Shown here: positions 25,465 through 34,555 of the stretch, one piece after another
Layout of the letters: each line of letters starts with the position of its first letter
How positions within the stretch are numbered: position 1 is the first letter of the stretch
Assembly (NCBI RefSeq): GCF_000819445.1
Contig: NZ_CP005286.1
Span: 62,001 to 126,000, forward strand
Length of the DNA stretch: 64,000 nt
Reading direction: 5' to 3'
From: Corynebacterium humireducens NBRC 106098 = DSM 45392
GTDB taxonomy: Bacteria > Actinomycetota > Actinomycetes > Mycobacteriales > Mycobacteriaceae
Position numbers and translations under genes: made by a program
The notes under the pieces: generated by a model
Told to the model about the DNA's origin: nothing
What the model saw: the letters and a program-made list of their open reading frames with translations, nothing else
Database searches by the model: none

Positions 25465-26700
25465 TCACCAGTCGGTACCGGGTTCGGGAAGCCTCAGGAG
25501 ACGTCTGCCCTGAGGGGAGAGGATGAAACGGAGAGGACGCAGCGACGTCGTGGACACCAGCCCATCCTGCTCCATGTTCCTGAGATAGTGGCGTGTCTGC
25601 TGCTCGGACAATTCCAGGTAGGCGGCAATTTCAGAGAGCCTGGTTCCGGAGGAGGTCCCGAAAAGGTCGATCTGGCCCAGGAGGAAGAGAATTCTCCTCA
25701 CATGCTCCGGCTCGATCTCGCCGGACTGTCGAAGGTTCTCCATCTCCTCGTCGAGCTGCCCGAGAAGGTAATGGTGTGCGACCAGGTCCGTGAGGAGTTG
25801 TTGCTGTGATTCGGAGATCGCCTCCATCATCATGAGGGCAAAGGGGGTTCCGTCACCACGGTTCAGCGGATCCTCAACATCAGAGAAGGCCCTGTAGTAC
25901 TTCCGGCGGTCCTCGTGCAGGATTCTAGAGAGACTCAGGGCTGTCACCGTCGACAGCAGTTCACTCAGGCGAAGTCCCAGCAGGTAGCGACCTGTCCGGC
26001 CATTGCCGTCATAGAACGGGTGGATGCACTCAAACATGAAGTGTGACATCACAGCGGACACGAGTGGTGCGTGCTGCGTTTCAGACATCGCCATCAACGT
26101 TATGTGCAGGCCCTCAATGATCTTGGACTCCGGCTGAAAGCCACGATGCACGGACCTGCCTCCGGGGTCGGTGACATCGACCGGCTCGGCGCGGAACAGT
26201 TCACCGTCGAGGCGCTCCCCCTCCTCCAGTTCTCCGTCCATGATCTTGTCGTACAGCTCCCGGATCTCCTGCACTGATGTGGGAACGACACCGTTGCCGT
26301 GGCCGAGTGCCAGGTAAAGGTGAGAGAGTTCCCGGAATCGGCGGTGCTGTCGCGATGCCCCACGGACGTCCTCCAGAGCGTCCTGAATCTGGCGGCGTGT
26401 GGACTGCACCCCTTCGATGGCGTTGGTGAACACGACCTCATCGAGAAGGAGTGAACGGATGTAATGTCCTCGGACCCCCGGGGGAAGGCGCTCCCATGAT
26501 CTTGTGATTTCCACTTCTTGCCGGTGAATGACCTCGACCAGGGAGACGAGTTCTGGGATGAGGATGCAGAAGAGAGTGTGCTCACCCACGGGTAGATCCC
26601 ACCGCAGTGCGGCTTCACTGTTGCGTCGAGCCAGGTGAAGCTCACCAGCAGCGGACGCTCCGACCGCGTGGAAGACCTTCTTCAGATGGCGGTAGGTCAT
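25465..26700 (-). CDS. Fic-family protein, second copy type
   Basis: A 411-residue class II Fic protein. The Fic core HPFYDGNGRTGRYLLGL is intact, and the inhibitory helix motif is TNAIEG. An N-terminal Fic-N-like domain precedes it and a C-terminal winged helix follows (TRLSEIAAYLELSEQQTRHYLRNMEQDGLV). It is only distantly related to the Fic protein at 20813-21904. ATG 26700 is preferred; a TTG four codons earlier is possible. A perfect 14-bp palindrome lies upstream at 26755-26797. Likely an AMP-transferase with unknown target. Confidence 0.85.
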   Translation of the reverse strand: MTYRHLKKVFHAVGASAAGELHLARRNSEAALRWDLPVGEHTLFCILIPELVSLVEVIHRQEVEITRSWERLPPGVRGHYIRSLLLDEVVFTNAIEGVQSTRRQIQDALEDVRGASRQHRRFRELSHLYLALGHGNGVVPTSVQEIRELYDKIMDGELEEGERLDGELFRAEPVDVTDPGGRSVHRGFQPESKIIEGLHITLMAMSETQHAPLVSAVMSHFMFECIHPFYDGNGRTGRYLLGLRLSELLSTVTALSLSRILHEDRRKYYRAFSDVEDPLNRGDGTPFALMMMEAISESQQQLLTDLVAHHYLLGQLDEEMENLRQSGEIEPEHVRRILFLLGQIDLFGTSSGTRLSEIAAYLELSEQQTRHYLRNMEQDGLVSTTSLRPLRFILSPQGRRLLRLPEPGTDW

Positions 26701-26754
26701 GTGCGTGCTCAATCCAGGTCTGGTGGTGAAAACAGGAGAATCGCCCCCGATCCT

Positions 26755-26797
26755 ACTCCTTATTGATGAAAACAGCCCTTTTCCATCAATAAGGAGT
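26755..26797. promoter_or_regulatory. Perfect inverted repeat upstream of the second fic gene
   Basis: Arms ACTCCTTATTGATG and CATCAATAAGGAGT are exact complements with a 15-nt AT-rich spacer. The position between mpg and fic on the same strand fits either an operator or an mpg terminator. The AT-rich arms and lack of a GC stem favour an operator. Confidence 0.6.
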
Positions 26798-26815
26798 CCC
26801 GTAAAGGGGCCTTAT

Positions 26816-27358
26816 TCATGGCCGTCCCCGCCGCCTGGAGACCGTGCGGTCCCCGGGGATCCAGAAACGCAGCGGCGCGTCCACGTTCCGCGAGATCCCG
26901 ATCCGCGGTCCGGCCACCCACTCCACCGGTTCCGCAGGCGGTTCCAGCGTGACCTCGATGCCGTTGTCCTCCAGGGAGAGACCCAGCGTCCTGCCCAGGT
27001 TGCCGGGGCCGGAGGCCAGGCGCTCGAAGGGGACGTCCCCGCGGCGTCGATAAGCGGTGTCGAGCCCGCCCACCACCTCGCCGGCCCGCATGAGGCACCC
27101 CTGCCCGACGCCCTCCGGGGCGCAGACGATGTTGCCCGCCAGGTGGATGCCGTAGGAGAGGTAGACGTAGAGTCGTCCGGGCGGGCCGAACATGGTCGCG
27201 TTGCGCGGGGTGAGACCGCGGTAGGTGTGGGCGGCCTCGTCCTCGGCGCCCAGGTAGGCCTCGACCTCGGTGAGCCGCACCGACACCCCGTGGAGGGTGA
27301 CGACACAGCCCAGCAGATCAGGTGCGACAAGGTCGGCGGTTCGGGTGACATCGATCAT
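26816..27358 (-). CDS. DNA-3-methyladenine glycosylase (AAG/MPG family)
   Basis: A 180-residue alkyladenine DNA glycosylase that removes alkylated purines in base excision repair. The catalytic glutamate lies in LTEVEAYLG, followed by DEAAHTYRGLTPRN and the YVYLSYGIHLAGNIVC strand. Length is slightly short of the usual 190-200. A -10-like TACACT (27372-27367, minus strand) is 8 nt before the start. It is divergent from the HAD gene across only 32 bp. Confidence 0.9.
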   Translation of the reverse strand: MIDVTRTADLVAPDLLGCVVTLHGVSVRLTEVEAYLGAEDEAAHTYRGLTPRNATMFGPPGRLYVYLSYGIHLAGNIVCAPEGVGQGCLMRAGEVVGGLDTAYRRRGDVPFERLASGPGNLGRTLGLSLEDNGIEVTLEPPAEPVEWVAGPRIGISRNVDAPLRFWIPGDRTVSRRRGRP

Positions 27359-27390
27359 GCCGTCCCAGTGTATTTACGTAGAGTGGTGTC

Positions 27391-27972
27391 ATGACTGCTG
27401 TGCTGTTCGACCTCTTCGGGGTCCTGCTCAGGGAGCGGACCGATGCCGGGCGACGCCGCGTGGAACGTGCCGTGGGGGGCGACGCGGGCATGTGGGCGAT
27501 CTACGACGATCTGCGCCCGGCCTATGATTCCGGCGACGTGAGCGACGAGCGTTTCTGGCGTCAGCTCCAGGTGCGCACCGGACTCGACCCCTTCGACATC
27601 TCCGAGGCCGTCGCCGCCGACTGGGAGTCCTCCATGGAGGAGGACCCCGACATGGTGGCGCTCGCGCTCTCACTCATCGACGACCACGTGTGCACCGGCA
27701 TCCTCTCGAACCTGCCGGCCGGCCTCGCGAAGCGGGCCCGCGCCGAGCACGAGTGGCTGGGGCGTTTCGACGCGGTGACGATGTCCTGCGACATCGGCGT
27801 GATCAAGCCCGACCCGCGTGCCTACGCGGTGGCCCTCGACGCGATGGGCGTGCCCGCCAAGGGGACGTTCTACTTCGACGCCGACCCGGTCAACGTCGCC
27901 GCCGCGGCGGAACTGGGCATGAACGCCGTGCTGTTCACCGGCGTGGATTCCGTGCGGGAGGCGCTGGCATGA
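27391..27972 (+). CDS. HAD-family hydrolase
   Basis: A 193-residue haloacid dehalogenase-like protein. Motif I is FDLFGVLL (Asp nucleophile, second Asp replaced by Gly as in the dehalogenase/epoxide-hydrolase-N group). Motif II is GILSNLP, motif III is the Lys in IGVIKPDPRAY, and motif IV is YFDADPVNVAAA. It probably acts on a small phosphorylated or halogenated compound. TAGAGT (27379-27384) is 6 nt before the ATG. Its stop overlaps the carbonic anhydrase-like gene start (ATGA). Confidence 0.82.
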   Translation: MTAVLFDLFGVLLRERTDAGRRRVERAVGGDAGMWAIYDDLRPAYDSGDVSDERFWRQLQVRTGLDPFDISEAVAADWESSMEEDPDMVALALSLIDDHVCTGILSNLPAGLAKRARAEHEWLGRFDAVTMSCDIGVIKPDPRAYAVALDAMGVPAKGTFYFDADPVNVAAAAELGMNAVLFTGVDSVREALA

Positions 27973-28481
27973 TCATCGAGTTCGAGGGTAAGAAACCGCG
28001 CATCCACCCGACGGCGTGGATCGCGCCGAACGCGGTGATCATCGGCGACGTCGAGATCGGCCCCGACAGTTCCGTGTTCTACGGCTGCGTCCTGCGCGGC
28101 GACGTCAACGCCATCCGCATCGGCGCCCGCACCAACATCCAGGACAACTCGGTCCTGCACGTCGACGGCGACGCTCCCTGCATCCTCGGCGACGATGTCA
28201 CCGTCGGCCACATGGCGCTGGTACACGGTACGACGGTCGGTGACGGCACGCTCGTGGGCATGAAGTCGGCGCTGCTCTCGCGCTCGGTGATCGGTTCCGG
28301 GGCGCTCATCGCCGCCGGGGCCGTGGTGCTCGAGGGATTCGAGGTGCCGGACCGCACCCTGGCCGCCGGCGTCCCCGCGAAGATCCGCCGCGAGCTGGCC
28401 CCGGAGCAGTACGAGGGTTTCATCCCGCACGCCGGACGCTACGTCGACCTGTCGAAGAGGCACGCGGCGCTGGGGGAGTAG
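27969..28481 (+). CDS. Gamma-carbonic anhydrase family protein
   Basis: A 170-residue left-handed beta-helix (hexapeptide repeat) protein of the gamma-CA/YrdA type. Hexapeptide turns run from residue 15 to 130. The zinc ligand histidines are visible in SVLHVDGD, and in VGHMALVHGTTVG. Reversible CO2 hydration is the family reaction, although several members lack activity. ATG 27969 overlaps the HAD stop, so the two are co-translated. Confidence 0.85.
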   Translation: MIIEFEGKKPRIHPTAWIAPNAVIIGDVEIGPDSSVFYGCVLRGDVNAIRIGARTNIQDNSVLHVDGDAPCILGDDVTVGHMALVHGTTVGDGTLVGMKSALLSRSVIGSGALIAAGAVVLEGFEVPDRTLAAGVPAKIRRELAPEQYEGFIPHAGRYVDLSKRHAALGE

Positions 28482-28488
28482 CCTGACC

Positions 28489-28797
28489 TCAGCCGAGCTT
28501 TTCCTCCAGCAGCGCCTTGGCCTCTGCGGTGCTGAGGGCGCGGGCGGAGGAGACGACCTCCTCGTCGATGACCAGGGCCGGGGTGCTCATGACCCCGTAG
28601 GCGGCGATCTGCGCGAAGTCGGTGACGTGGCTCGGGGTCTCGGTGCTGCCCATCTCCGCCAGGGCCTGGGTCACGGCGGACTCCAGGGCCCGGCACTTAC
28701 GGCAGCCGGGCCCGAGAATCTTCACCCGTGCGGTGTCGGGTTCGGGGGCGGACATGCCGAGGTCGATGGTCTCCTTCTTCTTTCCGAACAGTCCCAT
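28489..28797 (-). CDS. Small thioredoxin-like redox protein
   Basis: A 102-residue protein of the TM0996/MTH895 thioredoxin-3 type. The redox motif is GPGCRKCRAL (CxxC), and the cis-proline loop is MSTPALVIDEEVV. These proteins are usually encoded beside DUF318/ArsP permeases, as here. It follows the permease by 24 bp and probably keeps it, or its metal ligand, in a reduced state; that role is inferred. Confidence 0.82.
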   Translation of the reverse strand: MGLFGKKKETIDLGMSAPEPDTARVKILGPGCRKCRALESAVTQALAEMGSTETPSHVTDFAQIAAYGVMSTPALVIDEEVVSSARALSTAEAKALLEEKLG

Positions 28798-28821
28798 GAC
28801 GGGTTCCTTTCTGGTCGGGTG

Positions 28822-29874
28822 CTACATGAGCAGGTGCTGGGTGAGGTTGAAGAAGTGGCCGACGATGATGATCCCGACCATGCACACTCCGAGGAACACG
28901 GCGAGCAGACGTCCGGAGATGACCCGCTTGAGCATGATCGCCGAGGGCAGGCTGAGGGTGGTGGTCGCCATCATGAAGGCCAGCACCGTGCCCAGCTGTG
29001 CGCCCTTGGCCAGCAGCGCCTCGGCCACCGGGATGGTGCCGAAGATGTCGGCGTACATGGGCACGCCCACCAGGGTGGCGACGATGACGCCGAACGGATT
29101 GTCGCTGCCCAGGGCCGTTTCCACCCAGCTCTGGGGGATCCAGTTGTGAATGAGGGCACCGATGCCGACGCCGACGAGGACGTAGGGGAAGACCCGGCGG
29201 AAGGTGTCGGCCGTCTGCTCCCCGGCGAAGTCGAGGCGCTGCCGACGCGTGAGCTCCGGGTCGGCGACGTCCACGGCTGGGCCGCCCGCCTGGCTGACCT
29301 CGACCGGAACGCGCGACCGGGCGGCGGTGGCGAAGGCGGTGACGTGGGACTCCATCCGCAGCTTCTCGATCACGGAGCCGCCCACCACCGCGATGACCAG
29401 TCCGAGCACCACATAGGCGGCGGCGATCCTGAAGCCGAAGATGCTGGAGAGGAGCACCACGCTGGCGAGGTCGACCATCGGGGAGGAGATGAGGAAGGAG
29501 AAGGTCACTCCCAGGGGTAGCCCTGCGGCGGTGAATCCCATGAACAGGGGGATGGAGGAGCAGGAGCAGAAGGGGGTGATGGTGCCGAGCAGGGCGCCGA
29601 GCGTGTTGGCAGGCAGACCGCGGACGCGCCCGAGGATGCGGCGGCTGCGCTCAGGTGGGAAGTAGCTCTGGACGTAGGAGACCCCGAAGATGAGCAGGCC
29701 GAGGAGCACGGAGATCTTGATGACGTCGTAGAGGAAGAACTGCACGCTGCCGCCGACCCGGGTGCCCACATCCAGCCCCAGCGCCGTGAGGAGGCGGCCG
29801 ATCAGGTCATTGAGCCAGGCCATGCCGAGGACCTGGTGCTGAATGAGGTCGGAGAGGGTGCTCAGCCAGTTCAT
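28822..29874 (-). CDS. ArsP/YraQ-family (DUF318) permease
   Basis: A 350-residue membrane protein with about eight to ten transmembrane helices. The family signature TPFCSCSSIPLFMGF lies near residue 110, and a second conserved block GVPMYADIFGTIPVAEALL near residue 270. Some members (ArsP) export trivalent organoarsenicals; others have no known substrate. Next to ArsC, Acr3 and ArsR, and with its own ArsR-like operator upstream (29912-29935), an arsenical exporter is the best inference. Confidence 0.82.
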   Translation of the reverse strand: MNWLSTLSDLIQHQVLGMAWLNDLIGRLLTALGLDVGTRVGGSVQFFLYDVIKISVLLGLLIFGVSYVQSYFPPERSRRILGRVRGLPANTLGALLGTITPFCSCSSIPLFMGFTAAGLPLGVTFSFLISSPMVDLASVVLLSSIFGFRIAAAYVVLGLVIAVVGGSVIEKLRMESHVTAFATAARSRVPVEVSQAGGPAVDVADPELTRRQRLDFAGEQTADTFRRVFPYVLVGVGIGALIHNWIPQSWVETALGSDNPFGVIVATLVGVPMYADIFGTIPVAEALLAKGAQLGTVLAFMMATTTLSLPSAIMLKRVISGRLLAVFLGVCMVGIIIVGHFFNLTQHLLM

Positions 29875-29911
29875 CGTGACCTCCTTCCGTGCTCACCACC
29901 GAGCCTATCCC

Positions 29912-29935
29912 ACATATTGATTCTGGTCGATGTGT
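29912..29935. promoter_or_regulatory. ArsR-type operator before the permease gene
   Basis: Imperfect palindrome with arms ACATATTGA and TCGATGTGT around TTCTGG. It is closely similar to the site at 31416-31439 (ACGTATTGA, AGGTGG, TCAATGTGA). This implies control of the permease-thioredoxin pair by the same ArsR. Confidence 0.65.
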
Positions 29936-29941
29936 GGTCGC

Positions 29942-30340
29942 CTACTGTGCGACGAGTGCCTGCACGCGGGCGTCGATGTCGTCGCGCACGAGGCGCATGC
30001 GCTCCATGCCGGTGATGCCGCGCAGGGAGGGCTCGTCGGTGACCCAGCGCTCGAGGGTGCCGGTGGCGTCGGCGGGCATGTCCAGTTGCGCGTCCTCGCC
30101 GAGGACGATGACGTGGTCGATGCGGCGCAGCAGGTCCGGGTCGATGCCCTTGGGGGTGCCGCCGGACATGTCGGCGCCGACCTCGGCGATCGCCTCGACG
30201 GACTCGGCGTTGAGTTGTGTGCCGGGGCGGGTGCCGGCGGAGTGGATCTCCCACCCGGGGGCGTGCTTCGCGGCCAGGGCGGCGGCCATCTGGGATTTGC
30301 CGCCGTTGCCGACGCAGACGAAGAGGACGGAGGTGCTCAT
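29942..30340 (-). CDS. arsC: Arsenate-mycothiol transferase (arsenate reductase)
   Basis: A 132-residue low-molecular-weight phosphatase-fold protein highly similar to C. glutamicum ArsC1/ArsC2. The start [20 protein letters not shown] carries the CxxxxGKS P-loop with the nucleophilic cysteine. The corynebacterial enzymes join arsenate to mycothiol and use mycoredoxin to release arsenite. It lies in an operon downstream of acr3, with a 4-nt overlap. Confidence 0.9.
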   Translation of the reverse strand: MSTSVLFVCVGNGGKSQMAAALAAKHAPGWEIHSAGTRPGTQLNAESVEAIAEVGADMSGGTPKGIDPDLLRRIDHVIVLGEDAQLDMPADATGTLERWVTDEPSLRGITGMERMRLVRDDIDARVQALVAQ

Positions 30341-31404
30341 GAGTGGATGAGTTCCTTTCGGTTGGCGGTGGGCAGGGTGGCGTCACCGGGGTAGAGGCGG
30401 GGTGCCAGCCACAGCATGACGTACACGAGGCCGACGAGCACGGGGACCTCGATGAGGGGGCCGATGGTACCGGCCAGGGCCTGCGGGGAGGTCGCGCCGA
30501 AGGTGCCGACGCTCACCGCGATGGCCAGCTCGAAGTTGTTGCCGGCGGCGGTGAAGGCGACGGCCGCGGACTTCTCGTAGTTCAGCCCGACCAGCTTCGT
30601 GGCGATCACGGAGATGAGGAACATGCCCACGAAGTAGCCGAGCAGGGGGACGGCCAGGCGGGCCACGGTCCACGGCTGGCCGGTGATCTTCTCGCCCTGC
30701 AGGCTGAAGAGCAGCACGATCGTGTACAGCAGGCCGATGAGGGCGAGCGGGGAGATCCGCGGGATGAACACGGTGTTGTACCACTCGCGTCCCCGCAGGC
30801 GCTCGCCGAGGATGCGTGAGGCGGCGCCGGCGGCCAGCGGGATACCGAGGAAGACCAGGACCGAGACCACGATCGACCAGAAGGAGAACTCGGCGGCGGT
30901 GGTCGGCAGCCCCAGCCAGGAGGGCAGGACCTGCAGGTAGAACCAGCCGAGGACGCCGAACATGAGGATCTGGAACACGGAGTTCACGGCGACGAGGACG
31001 GCGGTGGCCTCGCGGTCGCCGCAGGCCAGGTCGTTCCAGATGAGGACCATGGCGATGCAGCGCGCGAGGCCGACGATGATGAGGCCGGTGCGCAGTTCCG
31101 GCTGGTCGGGGAGGAAGATCCAGGCCAGGGCGAACATGAAGGCGGGGCCGATGACCCAGTTGAGCAGCAGGGAGGCGGTCATGAGCCGTCGGTCGGCGGT
31201 GATCTCGGCGGTCTTGTCGTAGCGCACCTTCGCCAGCGGCGGGTACATCATGACGAGCAGGCCGAGGGCGATCGGCAGGGAGATCTGGCCGATCTCCATC
31301 GTGCCGAGGAGGTCGGGGAGGCCGGGGACGGTGCGGCCGAGGAGCAGTCCGGCGGCCATGGCGAGCAGGATCCACGCGGGGAGCCAGCGATCGAGGAAGG
31401 ACAT
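30337..31404 (-). CDS. acr3: Arsenite exporter, ACR3 family
   Basis: A 355-residue, ten-helix arsenite/H+ antiporter. The conserved cysteine region [17 protein letters not shown] is near residue 120, and the late [18 protein letters not shown] helix is typical for ACR3. It exports the arsenite produced by the co-transcribed ArsC. It is expressed divergently from arsR, with two operator-like palindromes in the 77-bp gap. Confidence 0.92.
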   Translation of the reverse strand: MSFLDRWLPAWILLAMAAGLLLGRTVPGLPDLLGTMEIGQISLPIALGLLVMMYPPLAKVRYDKTAEITADRRLMTASLLLNWVIGPAFMFALAWIFLPDQPELRTGLIIVGLARCIAMVLIWNDLACGDREATAVLVAVNSVFQILMFGVLGWFYLQVLPSWLGLPTTAAEFSFWSIVVSVLVFLGIPLAAGAASRILGERLRGREWYNTVFIPRISPLALIGLLYTIVLLFSLQGEKITGQPWTVARLAVPLLGYFVGMFLISVIATKLVGLNYEKSAAVAFTAAGNNFELAIAVSVGTFGATSPQALAGTIGPLIEVPVLVGLVYVMLWLAPRLYPGDATLPTANRKELIHS

Positions 31405-31415
31405 GGAGAAACCTC

Positions 31416-31473
31416 ACGTATTGAAGGTGGTCAATGTGAGCGTACTTCCGTCATAGATGCCCGTCAATATATG
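31416..31473. promoter_or_regulatory. Two ArsR-type operators in the acr3/arsR divergent region
   Basis: Site one at 31416-31439 has arms ACGTATTGA and TCAATGTGA. Site two at 31451-31473 reads CATATATTGA-N6-TCTATGA on the minus strand. Together with the copy at 29912-29935 they define a shared motif TATTGA-N6-TCRATG. The arrangement lets one ArsR control both arms. Confidence 0.7.
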
Positions 31474-31481
31474 GTGGGGGT

Positions 31482-31796
31482 ATGAAGGACTGCTGCGCTT
31501 TGAACAAGGGCCCACTCACCGACGAGGAGGTCGCACGCTACTCACGGCTGTTCTCCTGCGTGGCCGACCCGACGCGGTTGCGCATCCTCTCCGAGATCGC
31601 CGGCTGCGGCTGCGACCCGGTGACCGTCAACGAGCTGGCGGAACGCATCGGCCTGAGCCAGCCGACCATCTCGCACCACCTGAAGAAGCTCACCGGGTGC
31701 GGCCTCATCGCCCGTGAGCAGCAGGGCCGCACCGTCACGCACACCGTGCTCCCGGAGGCCTTCGCGGAGCTGCGCGCCGTCCTCCAGATGGACTGA
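31482..31796 (+). CDS. arsR: Arsenic-responsive repressor ArsR
   Basis: A 104-residue ArsR/SmtB regulator. The winged helix contains ELAERIGLSQPTISHHLKKL. Vicinal cysteines at positions 4-5 and the pair in AGCGCDP near residue 40 resemble the As(III) site of C. glutamicum ArsR, built from N-terminal and mid-chain cysteines. Arsenite binding releases it from the operators upstream and near 29920. The arsO-like gene starts one base after its stop. Confidence 0.92.
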   Translation: MKDCCALNKGPLTDEEVARYSRLFSCVADPTRLRILSEIAGCGCDPVTVNELAERIGLSQPTISHHLKKLTGCGLIAREQQGRTVTHTVLPEAFAELRAVLQMD

Positions 31797-31797
31797 C

Positions 31798-32757
31798 ATG
31801 ATCCACGACGTCATCATCGTCGGCGCCGGTCAGTCCGGCCTCGCCACCGCCTACTACCTGCGCCGTCACGGCATCGACCCCCTGCTTCTCGACGCCCAAC
31901 CCACCCCCGGTGCCGCCTGGCTCCACGTGTGGCCGTCGATGACGTTGTTCTCCACCGCGGAGTTCTCGAACCTGCCCGGCATGCCCATGCCGGCCTTCGA
32001 CGGTTTCCCGCCGGCGCAGCATGTGGTCGACTACCTCACCGCATACGAGAAGCGCTATGACCTGCAGGTGGAGCGTCCCGTCACGGTGGAGCAGGTGACG
32101 CACGACGGGGAGGTGTTCACGCTGCACGCAGGTGAGAGGACCTGGCGGGCCCGCCAGGTGGTGGCGGCGACGGGGACGTGGTCGGCCCCCTTCGTGCCCC
32201 ACTATCCGGGCACCTTCCGCGGACGGCAGTGGCACTCGGCGAACTACCCGGGCCCGGGGCCTTTCGTGGGCACGCGGGTCGCGGTGGTCGGCGCCGCGAA
32301 CTCGGCGGCCCAGATCGCCGCCGAACTCACCGGGGTCGCGGACGTCACCTGGTACACCCGGCAGGAACCCCGCTGGATGCCCGACGACGTCGACGGCCGC
32401 GTGCTCTTCCGCCGCAACAGCCTGCGGGCCCTGGCGATCCTGCGCGGGGAGGAGGACCCGGGGGCGGACTCCGAGCTCGGGGACATCGTGGTCCTGCCCG
32501 CGGTGAAGGCCGCGCGGGACTCCGGCCGCCTGCGGGCGACGCCGCTGTTCCGCAGCCTCGACGAGGTGGACGCGGAGCACCTCATCTGGTGCACCGGCTT
32601 CCGCCCGGCGCTGCGTCCCTTCCGGCGGGTCCTCGACCGGGGGCTGCCGCTGCACCTGGTGGGCTACGGGGACTGGCTCGGCCCCGGTTCGGCGACGATC
32701 GTCGGCGTCGGCCCCTACGCTAAGCGCGCGGCGGAAGCAGTCGCACGTTGTCGATGA
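31798..32757 (+). CDS. arsO: Flavin-dependent monooxygenase, ArsO-like
   Basis: A 319-residue FAD/NADPH two-dinucleotide-fold oxidoreductase. The FAD motif is [21 protein letters not shown] at the N-terminus; the NADPH motif is [17 protein letters not shown] near residue 165; and WCTGFRP closes the fold. Similar genes called arsO occur in arsenic operons of actinobacteria; their substrate is not firmly known. It is co-transcribed with arsR. Its 3' end overlaps the convergent panC end by 38 bp. Confidence 0.75.
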   Translation: MIHDVIIVGAGQSGLATAYYLRRHGIDPLLLDAQPTPGAAWLHVWPSMTLFSTAEFSNLPGMPMPAFDGFPPAQHVVDYLTAYEKRYDLQVERPVTVEQVTHDGEVFTLHAGERTWRARQVVAATGTWSAPFVPHYPGTFRGRQWHSANYPGPGPFVGTRVAVVGAANSAAQIAAELTGVADVTWYTRQEPRWMPDDVDGRVLFRRNSLRALAILRGEEDPGADSELGDIVVLPAVKAARDSGRLRATPLFRSLDEVDAEHLIWCTGFRPALRPFRRVLDRGLPLHLVGYGDWLGPGSATIVGVGPYAKRAAEAVARCR

Positions 32758-33571
32758 GCCGCGTGCCACCCACGTGGATCGCGGCGACGGCCAGCGCGCC
32801 GGCGCCGACCTCGGAGACCGGCAGCAGCGTCGCGGCGTCGACGACCTCGAGGTGGTCGAGTTCCACGCCCTCGGCGGAGCGCAGCGCCTCGCGGGCACCC
32901 TCGACGTCGAGGGGGTCACCGGCGGCGGCGCGGTCACGCAGCGCGGCCAGGGTGCGCGGCAGGACGAGCGCCTGCTCCCGCGCCTCGGGGGTGAGGTGCT
33001 GGTTGCGGGAGGACTCGGCCAGGCCGTCGGCACCGCGGATGATCGGCACCGGGCGGATCTGCAGCGGGAAGTCCAGGTCCATGACCATGCGCTGGATGAT
33101 CGCCAGCTGCTGCGCGTCCTTCTCACCGAAGTAGGCGCGGTCCGGCTGGATGAGCTGGAACAGCTTGGCCACCACGGTGGTCACGCCGTCGAAGTGGCCG
33201 GGACGGGAGGCGCCCTCGAGGCGCTCACCCATCTCGCCGGCCCGCACCCACACCTGGGGCAGGCCGTCCGGGTACATCGCCTCGTCGGTCGGCGCGAACA
33301 CGACGTCGACGCCGAGCTTCTCCAGGAAGGCGACGTCCTTGTCCAGGTCACGCGGGTAGTGGCGGAAGTCGTCGCAGTCGCCGAGGTCGGTGAACTGCAA
33401 CGGGTTGACGAAGATGCTCACCACCACCGAGGAGTTCTCCTCGGCGGCCAGGGACACCAGACGGCCGTGACCCTCGTGGAGCGCACCCATGGTCGGCACG
33501 AGGCCGACGGAACCCTGCAGATCGGCGACGGCGGAACGCAGCTGCGCGACAGTGCGCGCGACGACGGTCAC
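32720..33571 (-). CDS. panC: Pantothenate synthetase
   Basis: A 283-residue enzyme that joins pantoate and beta-alanine with ATP. Family motifs are [16 protein letters not shown] (HIGH-type), [17 protein letters not shown] (KMSKS-type region) and [11 protein letters not shown] 33571 overlaps the panB stop (GTGA), so panC is coupled to panB; the longer frame upstream is inside panB and unsupported. The 3' end overlaps the arsO-like gene. Confidence 0.95.
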   Translation of the reverse strand: MTVVARTVAQLRSAVADLQGSVGLVPTMGALHEGHGRLVSLAAEENSSVVVSIFVNPLQFTDLGDCDDFRHYPRDLDKDVAFLEKLGVDVVFAPTDEAMYPDGLPQVWVRAGEMGERLEGASRPGHFDGVTTVVAKLFQLIQPDRAYFGEKDAQQLAIIQRMVMDLDFPLQIRPVPIIRGADGLAESSRNQHLTPEAREQALVLPRTLAALRDRAAAGDPLDVEGAREALRSAEGVELDHLEVVDAATLLPVSEVGAGALAVAAIHVGGTRLIDNVRLLPPRA

Positions 33572-34377
33572 TGCTCGTCCCGGAAGGACTCGGACTCGTC
33601 CGGGAAGGAGCCGGACTCGACGTCGGTGCGGTAGGCACGGGCGGCGTCGAGGAGCATGTCCCCGATCTCCGCGTAACGACGCGCGAAACGCGGCGTACGG
33701 CCGCGCGTGAGACCGAAGGCGTCGGTCCACACGAGGACCTGGCCGTCGGTGTCGGCGCCGGCGCCGATGCCGATCGTCGGGATGGTGAGCTCGCGGGTGA
33801 TCTCCCCGGCGATGCCGGCGGGGACCATCTCGAGGACGACGGCGAAGGCGCCGGCCTCCTGGACGGCGAGGGCGTCGGCGCGCAGCTTCTCCGCGGCCTC
33901 CCCGCGACCCTGGACGACGTAGCCGCCGAGGGCGTGCTCGGACTGCGGGGTGTAGCCGATGTGGGCCATGACGGGGATGCCGGCGTCGACGAGCGTGCGG
34001 ATCGTCGGGGCGATCTCGACGCCGCCCTCGATCTTCACCGCGGCGACACCGGTCTGCTTCATGAACCGGGCGGCCGTCTCCAGCGCCTGGGCGGGGGAGA
34101 CCTCGTAGGAGCCGAAGGGCAGGTCGGTGACCACGAAGGCGCGTTCGGTGCCGCGGGCGACGGCGGTCGCCATGGTCATCATCTCCTCGACCGTGATCGA
34201 CAGGGTCGAGTCCTGGCCCAGGACGACGTTGGCGGCGGAATCGCCGACGAGGAGCAGGTCGATGCCCGCCTCATCGAAGATCGCGGCGGTGGGCGCGTCG
34301 TAGGCGGTCAGGCAGGAGATCTTGCGGCCCTCGGCCTTGGCCTGGGCGAAATGGCGGGTACGCATCCGGGAAACCAT
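33568..34377 (-). CDS. panB: Ketopantoate hydroxymethyltransferase
   Basis: A 269-residue enzyme that transfers a hydroxymethyl group from 5,10-methylene-THF to 2-oxoisovalerate, the first committed step to pantothenate. Motifs include [31 protein letters not shown] with the metal-binding Asp, and AVKIEGG. ATG 34377 is chosen because the family begins here and TATACT (34390-34385, minus strand) is 7 nt upstream, giving a leaderless mRNA. panC follows with a 4-nt overlap. Confidence 0.95.
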   Translation of the reverse strand: MVSRMRTRHFAQAKAEGRKISCLTAYDAPTAAIFDEAGIDLLLVGDSAANVVLGQDSTLSITVEEMMTMATAVARGTERAFVVTDLPFGSYEVSPAQALETAARFMKQTGVAAVKIEGGVEIAPTIRTLVDAGIPVMAHIGYTPQSEHALGGYVVQGRGEAAEKLRADALAVQEAGAFAVVLEMVPAGIAGEITRELTIPTIGIGAGADTDGQVLVWTDAFGLTRGRTPRFARRYAEIGDMLLDAARAYRTDVESGSFPDESESFRDEQ

Positions 34378-34416
34378 GGGCAAGAGTATATGCCCCCCTG
34401 TTCCCACGGAAGGCAT

Positions 34417-34500
34417 GTGTGCGGAAGTACCCTCTTGTTCACCCCAGGAAAACCTGACCTGGGAAAACTCCCGGAGCTCGCGAACAAGCGGGTGCCTCAC
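34417..34500. repeat. Dispersed palindromic element, copy 2
   Basis: It starts with TGTGCGGAAGTACCC and has an inner stem CTTGTTC/GAACAAG around the core CCTGACCTGGGAAAACTC. The right end (CGGGTGCCTCAC) is degenerate. It lies between panB and the divergent nuclease-like gene. Confidence 0.68.
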
Positions 34501-34555
34501 AACGCCACCGACGTGTGGAGGTGCGTGCCGCAGGCGCTGATGGGAGACTGCGGAC

